A DNA stretch of 34,423 nt from UBA11606 sp039188975 (GTDB lineage: Bacteria > Actinomycetota > Acidimicrobiia > Acidimicrobiales > Aldehydirespiratoraceae): NCBI GenBank assembly GCA_039188975.1, contig JBCCYT010000028.1, positions 1-34,423 of the forward strand, read 5' to 3'. Each line of letters opens with the position of its first letter. Within the stretch, counting starts at the first letter, position 1. The translations under genes were made by a program, and so were the position numbers. Positions 7,791-17,400 of this stretch are shown piece after piece. The notes beneath the pieces were generated by a model that saw only the letters and a program-made list of their open reading frames with translations, was not told the DNA's origin and searched no databases.

Positions 7791-8710
7791 GCCGGACCTC
7801 CGGTGAACAGGTCTTCGAGCGATCGTCGATCGATGCCGACTCGCCGAATACGGGCCTCCTCTGCGGCAACCGCATCGCGAACCTGGTCAAGGGTCGCTCG
7901 AGGGTCGTCGCCCACGACTCGAAGCCGGTTGAGGTCGCGGTCGACGCCGAGACCGCCGCTGCGAAGCCGCTGCTCAACCTTGTCGACGGCACCGGGTCGT
8001 TCGGGAATCTCGACGAGTTCGACCGAGATGGTGCTCGTGTCGCCGACCAGCGATGCCAGCGGACCTTGGGCGACGAGCCGTCCGGCGTCGAGCGCAACGA
8101 TGTTGTCGCAGATCCGCTCGACTTCTTCGAGCAGGTGACTCGACAGCAAGACGTCGATGCCGTAGTCGCCGCTGATCTGTTTGATCAACGCGAGCATCTC
8201 GTCGCGTTGGACCGGGTCGAGGCCGTCGGTTGGCTCGTCGAGCAAGATGAGGGAGGGGTCAGCTGCGATCGCCTGGGCGAGCTTCACCCGTTGACGCTGG
8301 CCGGTCGACATGGTGCCGAGCGCCCGAAACCGTTCTTCGCCGAGTCCGACGAGCCACAGCGCATCGCTGGCTCGTCCTTTGGCCTCACGTTTTGGCATGC
8401 CCCGCACTTCGGCGAGATGTTTGACGAAATCCGAGGCAGGCATGTCTTCGGGCAACACGTTTCGTTCCGGCCCGTAGCCGACGACCGAGCGAAGGGTCGC
8501 CGCATCGCGGGCTGGGTCCATGCCGAGCACGGAGATCGAGCCGCTGGTTTGGGCCCGCAGACCGAGGGCGATCGACATGAGCGTTGTTTTGCCGGCACCG
8601 TTGGCACCGACGAGGCCGGTGACCCCTTTGGGGATGTCGAGATCGAGCGCGTCGAGCGCACGTTGCGCACCGAACTGCATCGTCAATCCCTGGGTCGTGA
8701 TCACCGCCAC
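7787..8710 (-). CDS. ABC transporter ATP-binding protein
   Basis: This 307-residue ATPase opens the four-gene ABC-2 operon. Motifs are Walker A GANGAGKTT (~35-43), signature STGQRQRVKLAQAIA, Walker B LILLDEPTDGLDP and H-loop SSHLLEEV. The C-terminal region is the usual ABC-2 ATPase extension. The GTG start is preferred because TAGGGT, a -10-like box, lies exactly seven nt upstream with no ribosome-binding site, which fits a leaderless transcript. The protein begins MAVITTQGLTMQFG, the normal family start. The operon encodes two ATPase-permease pairs, so it may build one heteromeric exporter or two related ones. Confidence 0.92.
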   Translation of the reverse strand: MAVITTQGLTMQFGAQRALDALDLDIPKGVTGLVGANGAGKTTLMSIALGLRAQTSGSISVLGMDPARDAATLRSVVGYGPERNVLPEDMPASDFVKHLAEVRGMPKREAKGRASDALWLVGLGEERFRALGTMSTGQRQRVKLAQAIAADPSLILLDEPTDGLDPVQRDEMLALIKQISGDYGIDVLLSSHLLEEVERICDNIVALDAGRLVAQGPLASLVGDTSTISVELVEIPERPGAVDKVEQRLRSGGLGVDRDLNRLRVVGDDPRATLDQVRDAVAAEEARIRRVGIDRRSLEDLFTGGPA

Positions 8711-8715
8711 GCCAA

Positions 8716-8760
8716 GGACCCTAGACGGTGTTCGGGAAGGCGTGGTGTCGTCTGGTGTCC
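8716..8760. repeat. Imperfect inverted repeat in the divergent ABC/SDR promoter region
   Basis: GGACCCTAGACG (8716-8727) and CGTCTGGTGTCC (8749-8760) are inverted copies matching at 10 of 12 positions, with centres 33 bp apart. The left arm contains the minus-strand -10 box, and the right arm directly abuts the plus-strand -10 box. This could be a shared operator or simply two similar promoters facing apart. Confidence 0.35.
8718..8723 (-). promoter_or_regulatory. -10 box of leaderless ABC operon promoter
   Basis: TAGGGT, read on the minus strand, lies seven nt before the GTG at 8710. No ribosome-binding site is present. It would drive the whole four-gene ABC-2 operon. Confidence 0.5.
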
Positions 8761-8766
8761 TAGGTT
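8761..8766 (+). promoter_or_regulatory. -10 box of leaderless SDR promoter
   Basis: TAGGTT lies six nt before the ATG at 8773. This spacing favours the ATG over the GTG one codon upstream as the true start. Confidence 0.5.
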
Positions 8767-8772
8767 GCGGTG

Positions 8773-9651
8773 ATGAGCAGTTCTGATGTTGTCGTCGTGA
8801 CCGGTGCCAACTCCGGTATCGGTCGCGCCTCTGCCCTTCATCTCGCCGAGCACGGCTACACGGTGTACGGCACGGTCCGTTCGGTGGAGCGGGCCGGAAA
8901 GCTCCTCGATGAAGCCTCGGCTCGAGGGGTCACGGTCGAGTTGGCCGAGCTCGACATCGCTGATGACGAATCGGTCACCGCCGGGTTCGCCGACATTCTC
9001 GCCCGGGCTGGGCGTATCGATCATCTCGTGAACAATGCGGGCGTGGGCGGGAACGGTGCCGTTGAGGAGACGAGCGCTGACCGTTTCCTCGAGGTGATGA
9101 ACGTCGACCTGTGCGGGGCGACCCGCTGCATGCAGGCGGTGCTGCCGGGCATGCGGGAGCGGGGGTCGGGCACGATCATCAACATCACGTCGGTGGCCGG
9201 TCGTTTGGCTGCGGTTGCCCAGGCGCCCTATGTGGCGGCGAAATGGGCGCTCGAGGGTGTGGCCGAGCAGCTGGCGATGGAAGTTGCGGGCATGGGTGTG
9301 CGGGTTGCGATCGTGGAGCCGGGTGTGACCCGGTCGTCGATCTTCGGCAAGAACGCCGACATGCCGAACGAGACCGGCGCGTACGGGGCGCAGTACGAGC
9401 GCATGCTGCAGATGTATGCGGCGGGGGCGGTGCATGCAACGCCGGCGGAGGAAGTGGGCGCCGTGATTCGCCATGCGATCGAGACCGACGAGCCGAAGCT
9501 GCGCTACCAGGTCAGTTGGGGCGGGGCCGAGATCGTGGCTGGCCGCGACGCGATGACCGATGAGCAGTGGGTCGATCTGGGCCGGATCGAGTCTCACGCC
9601 GATTACATCGCAGCCTTCGAGGATGCGTTCGGGATCGACATCTCGACGTGA
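8773..9651 (+). CDS. Short-chain dehydrogenase/reductase (SDR) family oxidoreductase
   Basis: This 292-residue classical SDR has a Rossmann nucleotide-binding TGANSGIG near the N-terminus (~10-17), LDIADDESV for the adenine pocket, and NNAG at about residues 86-89. The active-site Asn is in VMNVDL, the catalytic Ser in NITSVAG, and YVAAK supplies the Tyr-Lys pair. All catalytic residues are intact. It should oxidise or reduce a hydroxyl/keto substrate with NAD(P)(H); the substrate cannot be told. The R in TVRSVERAGKLL after beta-2 hints at NADP preference (inference). It is monocistronic, divergent from the ABC-2 operon, and ends 12 bp from the convergent peptidase gene. Confidence 0.92.
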   Translation: MSSSDVVVVTGANSGIGRASALHLAEHGYTVYGTVRSVERAGKLLDEASARGVTVELAELDIADDESVTAGFADILARAGRIDHLVNNAGVGGNGAVEETSADRFLEVMNVDLCGATRCMQAVLPGMRERGSGTIINITSVAGRLAAVAQAPYVAAKWALEGVAEQLAMEVAGMGVRVAIVEPGVTRSSIFGKNADMPNETGAYGAQYERMLQMYAAGAVHATPAEEVGAVIRHAIETDEPKLRYQVSWGGAEIVAGRDAMTDEQWVDLGRIESHADYIAAFEDAFGIDIST

Positions 9652-9663
9652 ACGTGGGCGCCG

Positions 9664-11046
9664 TCAGGTCGGGGTTTCGCCAGCGCCGAGGTCCCACCAG
9701 ACACCGGTCATGATGCGTAGCGCGTCGCGGCAGGTCGAGGCGACGACGTGTTCGTTTGGTGCGTGTTGGGAGCAGCCGGGGTAACTGTGCGGGATCCAGA
9801 TGGTCGGAAGCCCGAGGGTTTCGGCGAAGACCGAGTTGGGAAGTGATCCGCCGAGGTTTGGGAGCACCGCGACCGGCGATCCGGTGGTGCGTTCGATCGA
9901 CTCGACCGCCCATCGGGCCCAGGGGTGGTCGGGGTCGAGTCGGGTTGGCCGCATGGCGACGTCGCTTGCGGTGAGTTCGATTGCGTCGAAGCCACGTTCG
10001 TCGAGGTGGCGGCGGAGGGCCGGAAGCAGCTCGTCGATCTCGGTGCCGACGACGAGCCGCAGGTGGCAGTGGGCGACCGCGCGAGGCGGGATGGCATTGA
10101 CCGGGTTGCGGGGGTTGCCGGTCTCGAAGGCCAGTACCTCGAACGTGTTGGTGCCAAAGACGCGTTCTTCGGGTGTGAGGTTGGCCTCGCCCCAGTCGTC
10201 GATCGTAGGGCTCGACGGGTCGCCACCCACGGTGAGCTGCGCGATCGCGGCCCGAACCGAGTCGGTCATCGGTTCGGCCTTCCAGCCGTCGACGAGAATC
10301 TGACCACGTTCGTCGACCATGGAGGCCAGGGCGTGGGCCATCACGACGCCGGGGTTGGCGAGCAGCCCACCCCAGTTGCCGGAGTGATGGCCGCCCTCGC
10401 GAAGGTCGAGGGTCATGGTGAAGTTGAAGGCGCCTCGCGAGCCCATGAAGATCGTCGGCGTCGACGCGTCGACCCGCGGTCCGTCGGAGGCGACAAAAAC
10501 GTCGGCTCGCAGCTGGTCTCGGTGGGCGGCGCAGAAGTCGTCGAGGCCGGGCGATCCGGTTTCTTCTCCCGTTTCGATCAGGACGACGATGTTGAAGCCG
10601 AGGGAGCCGCGGGCGGCGAGCACGGTGCGCAGGGCGGCGAGGTTGACGGTGTGTTGCCCTTTGTTGTCGGCCGTGCCGCGCCCGTACCAGCGGTCGCCGT
10701 CGACGGTGAGGGTCCACGGGTCGAGGCCGTCTCGCCACTGGTCGTCGTAGCCGAGCACGACGTCGCCGTGGCCGTAGGTCATGACGGTGGGGAGCGCGGG
10801 ATCTTCGTCTCGGCGTGCGATCAGGAACGGGCCTGCGGTCGGCACCGGGTTGGGGTGGACGCGGCAGTCGAACCCCATTGCTTCCAACGCCGGTGTGAGT
10901 TCGTTGCGCAGGTAGCGATCGAGATCAGGGGCCCGTTCGGGGTTCGGGCTCTCGGTGGGGATGGCGACGCGCACGGCCAGCTCGTCGAAGAGGCCGCCCT
11001 GGTCGAACCAGGTTTCGGCGGCGGTGATGACGGCATCTCGGCCCAT
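9664..11046 (-). CDS. M20 family metallopeptidase (dipeptidase/ArgE-DapE type)
   Basis: This 460-residue cytosolic zinc hydrolase has the metal-binding and catalytic motifs in order: YGHGDVV (His ligand), GRGTADNKGQ (bridging Asp), ETGEETGS (catalytic Glu and Glu ligand), ASDGP (Asp ligand) and PHSYPGCSQHAPNEH near the C-terminus (final His). A dimerisation insert with HHSGNWGG sits between. All are intact, so an active amidase/dipeptidase is expected; M20 dipeptidases of this length usually hydrolyse dipeptides or N-acyl amino acids. A GAGGA ribosome-binding site precedes the ATG by seven nt. It lies 23 bp downstream of the Rieske-ThDP gene on the same strand, so the two are probably co-transcribed. 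Confidence 0.92.
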   Translation of the reverse strand: MGRDAVITAAETWFDQGGLFDELAVRVAIPTESPNPERAPDLDRYLRNELTPALEAMGFDCRVHPNPVPTAGPFLIARRDEDPALPTVMTYGHGDVVLGYDDQWRDGLDPWTLTVDGDRWYGRGTADNKGQHTVNLAALRTVLAARGSLGFNIVVLIETGEETGSPGLDDFCAAHRDQLRADVFVASDGPRVDASTPTIFMGSRGAFNFTMTLDLREGGHHSGNWGGLLANPGVVMAHALASMVDERGQILVDGWKAEPMTDSVRAAIAQLTVGGDPSSPTIDDWGEANLTPEERVFGTNTFEVLAFETGNPRNPVNAIPPRAVAHCHLRLVVGTEIDELLPALRRHLDERGFDAIELTASDVAMRPTRLDPDHPWARWAVESIERTTGSPVAVLPNLGGSLPNSVFAETLGLPTIWIPHSYPGCSQHAPNEHVVASTCRDALRIMTGVWWDLGAGETPT

Positions 11047-11069
11047 GGCTTCATCCTCGCAGAGGCAGG

Positions 11070-13070
11070 TCAGACAAGGAGCGCGTCGGTGACGACCTCG
11101 ACGAGGCAGAAACCGTCGTGGGCGACGGCTTCGGCGATCGCGTCGGACAACTGGTCGAGTTCGGTCACGCGAATGCCCTTACCGCCGCACAGTTCGGCCA
11201 TGGCGGCGAACGACGGATTGTGGAGCGAGGTTTGCCAGACGTCGAAGTCGGCGGCTCGTTGTTCTTTGGAGATCTTGCCGAGCTCGCTGTTGTTCATGAC
11301 GACATGGGTGATGTTCATCCCGTATTTGACGGCGGTGGTCATCTCCATGGCGTATTGGCCGAGGCCGCCGTCGCCCGAGACCGACACGACTGGTCGGCCC
11401 GCAAAGTCGGGCTGACTCTGGGTTGCGGCCCACGATCCCATGGCCGCCGGCAGGGAGAACCCGATCGAACCGAGGTAGCCGGACATGATCACCGACTGTT
11501 CCTTCACTTCGAAGTAGCGACCGAACGAGTAGGTGTTGTTGCCGACGTCGACCGGCATGATCGCATCGGCGGGGACACAGTCGCTGAGGGCATGGAACAG
11601 GGCTGCCGCGTTGATGCCTTCGCCGTGGTCGTCGGCTCGGCGACTGGCCTTCTCCTCGCGCCAAATCGCCCACCGTTCGGCGACCTCGCTCGCTGCGCCT
11701 GAGCGAGCAGTGTCGCCGCATGCATCGAGCATCGCCTGTGCGGTGATGCCGACGTGGCCTTGCACGGGTACCGAGACCGGGTGGAATCGGCCGAGCGCCA
11801 TCGGATCGAAATCGACCTGGACGATGGGCTTGTAGTCAGCGATGCCGGTGTGGTTCGCGAACGACACGCCGAACGTGATGATCAGGTCGCTTTCGTTCAT
11901 GAACCAGCTCGCGACGGGGGTGCCGGATCGGCCGAGCACCCCTCCGGCGAGGGGATGATGATCCGAGATCAGACCCTTGCCCTTGAAGGTGGTCAGCACC
12001 GGGGCGTCGAGCTTTTCGGCGAGCGCGGTGATTTCGGCCATGCCCTCACGGGCGCCGTTGCCGACGATGATGATCGGCCGGTCGCTCGCCGTCATGGCGG
12101 CGACGGCGTCGGACAGCGCTCCCGCGGGCGGGGCGATGTGGCGATCGCCGGTCCGTCCGTCGGGCCCGCCGACTTTGGCACCGTCGGCGGCGGGGAGTTC
12201 CTGGACTTCGTCGGGGAAGACGAGGTGCGCAACATCTCGTTCGACCAGTGCGGTTTTGCATGCGAGCGTCATCAGTTCGGCGTGGTCGGAGCCGGACTGC
12301 ACCGTTTCGCTGTACCGAGCGACGTCGTGGAACGCCGAGTGCAGGTCGGTGTCTTGGAAGGCGCCTCGCCCTCGGGTCTTCGAGGGGACTTGGCCCGACA
12401 GCGCCAGCACCGGGGCCCGGTCGGTCTTGGCGTCGTAGAGGCCGGTCATGAGGTTGGTCGATCCCGGCCCGGCGATGGCGAAACAACCGGCCAGCTTTCC
12501 GGTGAGCTTTCCGTACCCGACCGCAGCGAAGGCGGCGGCGCCTTCGTGACGGATCCCGATGAAGGAGAGGTCGCCTCGCTGCTCCGCGACTCGCATCGCA
12601 TCAGCGAAGCCGAGGTTGGAGTGGCCGACCATTCCGAACACGTGGGTGACGCCCCAGTTGACCATGGTCTCCACCATCACGTCGGAGATGCTGCGGGGCC
12701 GGGCCACCTCGGTTGGCAGGGCCACGTACACACCGTCGTCGCGAACCTCGGTTCGGTAGGCGCCGGGCGAGTCATCGTGGGCGCCTGGGGGCGTGCCGTT
12801 CTTCGGCGAGTAGTCGTAGCCGTGCCAGGGGCAGCGCAGCCATCCCTTTTCGATCGATCCTTCCCCGAGCGGGCCTCCTTGGTGGGGGCAGGCGTTCGGG
12901 AGACACCCGTAGTCGCCCTCGGTGATGTGGGAGACGCACAGGCTTTCGTGACCGATGTTGACGGTTGTCACCCGGCCCTCGGGGAGTTCATCGAGGTCGA
13001 CGAGTTTGTGCCAGCCGTACTCGCCTTCAGGCAGGTCCGGCTCGTCATAGTTCGGGGTTTCGATCGTCAC
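11070..13070 (-). CDS. Rieske [2Fe-2S] domain fused to thiamine-diphosphate enzyme (pyruvate oxidase/acetolactate synthase-like)
   Basis: This is a 666-residue fusion. Residues ~17-118 form a Rieske domain with cluster ligands C61, H63, C80 and H83 (CPH...CPWH). Residues ~125-650 are a full ThDP enzyme: the PYR domain with activating Glu E176 in IRHEGAAAF, then GPGSTNLMTGL and SGQVPS; a central domain (~310-440); and a PP domain with GDGG at 566-569 and NN at 593-594. Overall pattern is closest to pyruvate oxidase/PoxB-like oxidative decarboxylases. Inference: electrons from the ThDP intermediate may pass to the [2Fe-2S] centre. Substrate is unknown, and FAD binding cannot be judged. The GTG start has an AAAGGA site seven nt upstream. 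The M20 peptidase follows by 23 bp. Frame and codon use are continuous across the junction. Confidence 0.9.
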   Translation of the reverse strand: MTIETPNYDEPDLPEGEYGWHKLVDLDELPEGRVTTVNIGHESLCVSHITEGDYGCLPNACPHQGGPLGEGSIEKGWLRCPWHGYDYSPKNGTPPGAHDDSPGAYRTEVRDDGVYVALPTEVARPRSISDVMVETMVNWGVTHVFGMVGHSNLGFADAMRVAEQRGDLSFIGIRHEGAAAFAAVGYGKLTGKLAGCFAIAGPGSTNLMTGLYDAKTDRAPVLALSGQVPSKTRGRGAFQDTDLHSAFHDVARYSETVQSGSDHAELMTLACKTALVERDVAHLVFPDEVQELPAADGAKVGGPDGRTGDRHIAPPAGALSDAVAAMTASDRPIIIVGNGAREGMAEITALAEKLDAPVLTTFKGKGLISDHHPLAGGVLGRSGTPVASWFMNESDLIITFGVSFANHTGIADYKPIVQVDFDPMALGRFHPVSVPVQGHVGITAQAMLDACGDTARSGAASEVAERWAIWREEKASRRADDHGEGINAAALFHALSDCVPADAIMPVDVGNNTYSFGRYFEVKEQSVIMSGYLGSIGFSLPAAMGSWAATQSQPDFAGRPVVSVSGDGGLGQYAMEMTTAVKYGMNITHVVMNNSELGKISKEQRAADFDVWQTSLHNPSFAAMAELCGGKGIRVTELDQLSDAIAEAVAHDGFCLVEVVTDALLV

Positions 13071-13194
13071 GGGGTGATCCTTTTGCTGCGTGGGCGCGAT
13101 GGTCGCACGTTCCGGGCATGGAGGGGAACGCTGCGAGCAGGTTGTCGTGTTCCAACCACCACGTGTCTGGTTCAGGCCTGAAAGGATGACGATC

Positions 13195-14442
13195 GTGCAG
13201 GCGTTCGATGTGGGAGTGATTGCGGCGTTCCTGGTCGCCTATGGGCTGATTTCGGCTCGTGTCGAACGATCACCGTTGACGGGGCCGATGCTGTTCGTCG
13301 GGTTTGGTCTGCTGATCGGCACGGAAGGGTTCGACATCATCGAGCTCTCGCTCGATTCGGAAGGGGTCGAGCTGCTGGCCGAGGCGACGTTGGCGCTGCT
13401 GCTGTTCAGCGACGCCAGCCGCATCGATGTGATGCGGCTTCGACACGATGTCGCGCTCCCTGCCCGCATGCTTGCGGTTGGGCTGCCGCTCGCCATCGGT
13501 CTCGGGACCCTCCTGGCGTGGGTGCTGTTCGACATCCCGCTTGCGGTCGCTGCGCTGATCGCCGCAATTCTCGCGCCGACGGATGCGGCACTCGGTCAGG
13601 CGGTCGTGACCGACGAAGCGGTCCCGATCCGAGTCCGCGAATCGCTCAATGTGGAGAGCGGCCTCAACGACGGCATTGCCCTCCCGGCGGTCACGCTCTT
13701 CATCGCGCTCGCCGCCGACGATGACCAGTTCACGAGTGCGGGGTCGTGGCTTACCTTTGCCGCCGAGCAGATCGGCTACGGCGTGTTGGTCGGGGTCGTT
13801 GTCGGGTGTGGGGCGGGATGGCTCGTCGCCCGGGCGAGTGAGCGAGGGTGGATGGAGGGCGTGGCCCGCCAGCTCGCAGTGCTTGGCATCGCTGGCCTGG
13901 CCTTCACCGCTGCGCAAGGGGTCGGCGGCAACGGCTTCATCGCCACCTTCGTCGCCGGGCTTGCGCTTGGCTCGACGGCGGGCGAGTCAGCTCGCTACTT
14001 CGACGAGTTCACGGCCGACCTCGCCGAGCTGTTGGCCACGATCTCGTTCATTGTCTTCGGTGCAATCGTCGTTGGCCCCGCCCTCACCGAGCTCGACTGG
14101 CGAGTCGGGTTGTATGCGGTCGGCAGTCTGGTGATCGTCCGGCCCGTCGCCATCGCCATGTCGCTGGTGGGAAGTGGGCTCCGCAAGGAGACGGTCGGCT
14201 TCTTCGGCTGGTTCGGGCCGCGAGGGCTCGCCTCGATCCTCTTCGGGATTTCCGCGGTCGAAGAGGCGCATGGTGTCGATCTCGGGCCGGTTTTCACCAC
14301 GATGTCGTGGACCGTGTTGCTGTCGATTGTGGTGCACGGCCTCTCTGCGACCCCGGGAGCAGCGGCCTATGGGCGATGGTGGCGAACCAAGGGTCCGGAG
14401 GTGCAGTCGATGGTCGAAGCACACCCGATGCGCGGCGACTGA
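13195..14442 (+). CDS. Cation:proton antiporter (CPA1/NhaP-like)
   Basis: This ~415-residue integral membrane protein has 11-12 hydrophobic segments and no long soluble tail. Family motifs are visible: APTDAALGQAVV, then ESLNVESGLNDGIALPAVTL, which contains the NDG ion-site motif of CPA1 Na+/H+ antiporters, and GNGFIATFVAGLALG. It should exchange Na+ or K+ for H+ across the membrane. The GTG at 13195 is preferred because AAAGGA lies eight nt upstream; the in-frame ATG at 13186 overlaps that site and would add three residues. It is divergent from the Rieske-ThDP gene; the 124-bp gap contains no TANNNT box on either strand. The 3' end is 10 bp from the convergent cyclase gene. Confidence 0.9.
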   Translation: MQAFDVGVIAAFLVAYGLISARVERSPLTGPMLFVGFGLLIGTEGFDIIELSLDSEGVELLAEATLALLLFSDASRIDVMRLRHDVALPARMLAVGLPLAIGLGTLLAWVLFDIPLAVAALIAAILAPTDAALGQAVVTDEAVPIRVRESLNVESGLNDGIALPAVTLFIALAADDDQFTSAGSWLTFAAEQIGYGVLVGVVVGCGAGWLVARASERGWMEGVARQLAVLGIAGLAFTAAQGVGGNGFIATFVAGLALGSTAGESARYFDEFTADLAELLATISFIVFGAIVVGPALTELDWRVGLYAVGSLVIVRPVAIAMSLVGSGLRKETVGFFGWFGPRGLASILFGISAVEEAHGVDLGPVFTTMSWTVLLSIVVHGLSATPGAAAYGRWWRTKGPEVQSMVEAHPMRGD

Positions 14443-14452
14443 ACGGTTTCGG

Positions 14453-17400
14453 TCAGGCGGTCGCGGCTGGTGCGGCGCCGGCTGCCGCGTGCAAGGCCTG
14501 CCACCAACCCGAGCCGGGAATGCCGATGCGCTGGAGCGCAGCCTCGGCGTCGACTCGTCGCTGCTGATGGTCGTCGGCATCCACCGACTCGGCAATGACG
14601 GCGGCCGCCACCGCGATGATCGCGGGGAACACGTGGTCGCCGCCGGCGGGCACGGCGGCCCGGGCTCGGTCGAGTGCGACCGACGCTCCCGCATGGTCAC
14701 CTGCTCGAGCGGCCGACGCAGCGACCGCGACCCGGGCAAAGACCCGGTCTGAGTAGGTGCTTCGGCCGCTCGCCTCGACCGCATCGACGAGATCGCCGAC
14801 CGGTGCGCCTTGTGCGGCGCGAACCAGGGCGGTGATCGCCCATCCCCAGCGCGAGGCAGCGTCGTCGTCGGGGCCGCCGAGCTCGCCCAGCACCTCGGCT
14901 GCACCGTCGACATCACCGCGTTGGAGTCGGGCGATACCGGCAACGACCCGACGCTCTGACGCCCCGACGATGTCGAGATCATCATCGTCGAAACCGGCGA
15001 GGTGTTGCTCGGCACGGGCGGTGTCACCAACCGTCACGGCCGCGGCGGCGAGCGCGGTTCGAAGCAGTTCGTTGGGCGGGCCGATCGGATGGTCGGCGAT
15101 GGCGTTCGTGAGCAGCTGGAAGCCGAGATCGAGGCGGCCTCGGCGAACGAGCGCCCGCCCTCGGGTGGCGACGGCCTGCACGACGCCGATCGTGTCGGCC
15201 CCCTCGGGGAAGTTCGCCACCGCGGATTCGGCATGGCCGAGCGCATCGTCGATCCGCCCCGTCCACAACGCCGACATCCCCAACGCCACGTTCATCATGC
15301 CTTGCGCCCACCGGTCGCCTTGTTCTCGGGCGTCGAGCAGGGTGCGACGGGCCAGTTCGTCGGCTTCGCTGAAGCGACCATCGAAGATCCGCACGTAGGC
15401 GAGCAAGCCCGTCGTCCATCCGCGACCGGCCATGTCACCGGCCCGTTCGAACGCCTCCGACGCAGCGAGCAGCCGGGCTTCGGCCTCCGCCATCCGGCCA
15501 TCGGTGAAGGCGATCCACGCCAGGTTCTGACGGGCCCAGGCCATACCGATCTCGTCGCCGACCGACTCGTAGGCCTCGAACGACGCTCGAATGGATGCTT
15601 CGGCAGCAACCTGATCACCGTTGAAGATCTCGGCCATCCCCCGCCGTCGGAGGGCGGAGGCAATCATGCGGTGATTGCCTTCTGCTTCGGCGAGTGCGTT
15701 GGCGGCGGCGGCACGGGCGAGTGACTCGCGATGATCGTCGGACCATTGGGCGAGTTCGGAGGCGACCAGCTCGCGCCGGAACCGCAGTGCGGCGGGCGTG
15801 TCGGGGTCGATCAGGGCGGTGGCGGCATCGATGTCTCGCCGCGCCGCTTCAAGGCTGAGGCTACGCAGCCGGACGTCGGCGCGGCGCAGCAGCAGATCGG
15901 CCCGAAGCGGATCGTCGGCATCGAGAAGGTCGAGGGCGGCGCTCTGCAGTTCGATCGACTGGTCGACCGATGACCGCACCCGCGGGTCGTCCAAGGTCCG
16001 CAACGTCCACTCGACGCCCCGGCGGGCGACATCGGGCGACATGCCCGTGATCCCGCCAACCTCTCGTTCGAGGGTGGCGGCCTGCCGGTAGTGCCATGCG
16101 ATCGTGTCGACATCGCCGGCCCTGTGCTGCTCGAGCCAGTCGGCGACGCCAGCGTGGCGCCACGCCCGCTGGGTCTTGGTGAGCCGCTCGTAGACAACGT
16201 CACGCACCACGTTGGAGCGAAACGTCCACGTCTTGGTGGTGAGGTCGAGCAGGTCAGCGCGTTGCAACGCCACGATGGCGTCGGCGACATCAGCGGTATC
16301 GGTGCCGCCCATCGTGTATTCGGCCATGGTCTGCAGCCAGACCCGATCGCCTTGCAGCCCGAGCACCGCAGCGTTGCCGATGACGGACCGGGCCACCTCG
16401 TCGAGCGCGTCGAGGCGGGCACTGATCACGCTGCGCACGTTGGGCGGCAACGTGTCGATGTCGTGCCCGTCGGTCGCGGCGAGCGTCCGCGCCATCTCTT
16501 CGAGAAAGAGCGGATTGCCGCCGGCCCGTTCGACGAGGGCGGTGCGGGTGGTTGCGTCGAGGTCGCCGGCCACTTCGGCGACGAGCAGGTTCATGGCCGC
16601 CTCGTCGAGTCCGTCGAGGGACAGCGACAGCAGATTGAACCGGCCCTGGCGGGGTGTCCACCGCTCGAACAGGGCAGGGGTCCCGGTGACGAGCACGACC
16701 ACCCGGCGCCGGCTGAGCCGGTCGATCAGGTCATCGAGCAGTTGGAGCACTGCGTCGTCGGCCCAGTGCAGGTCGGAGAACCACAGCAGGAGTGCGCTCG
16801 AGCGGGTGAGTGTCGCCAACAAGATGCGGGTGCTGCGAGTGACCTCGGCATGAACCCGTTCGGCCGCGAATCGAGCGATCGGCGACTCGTAGCCGAGGAT
16901 GTGCATGATGCCGTCGGTCACCCGCTCGGCTCCGAGCGTCTCGGCTCGATCGCCGAGCGTGGTCTCCACCATTGCGGCGACCGCGGATCGGGCGTCGTCG
17001 TGAGGGATGCCGGCATCGATGCCGATCGCCGATCGCACCAGTTCGGCGACGGGCCACCAGATGTTTGTCTCGCCGTATGGCAGGCACCGGCCGTGCAAGA
17101 CGATGGCGTCGTGGTCGAAACGGGCCAGATCGGCCACCTCGGTCGCGACTCGGGACTTCCCGATGCCGGCATCGCCGGTGACCGACACGACCAGCTCCTG
17201 GCGGGTGGCGAACGCGCCATCGAGTGCGACCGACACCAGGTCGAGTTCGCGCTCTCGACCGATGAACGGCAGCTCGGCGGTTGCTCGTCGCTCGCCCGGT
17301 CGGCCGTACGGGGCGAGTGCCCGGTAGGCGGTGACCGGCGCCTCTCGGCCACGGGCGTGGAGTTGCCCGACCGATCGGTATCGAATGAAGTCGACGGTCG

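Noticed and set aside
13140..13157. GGTTG...CAACC small inverted repeat in the gap before the antiporter
   Set aside because: Arms are only five bases and no promoter box lies nearby; chance occurrence is likely.
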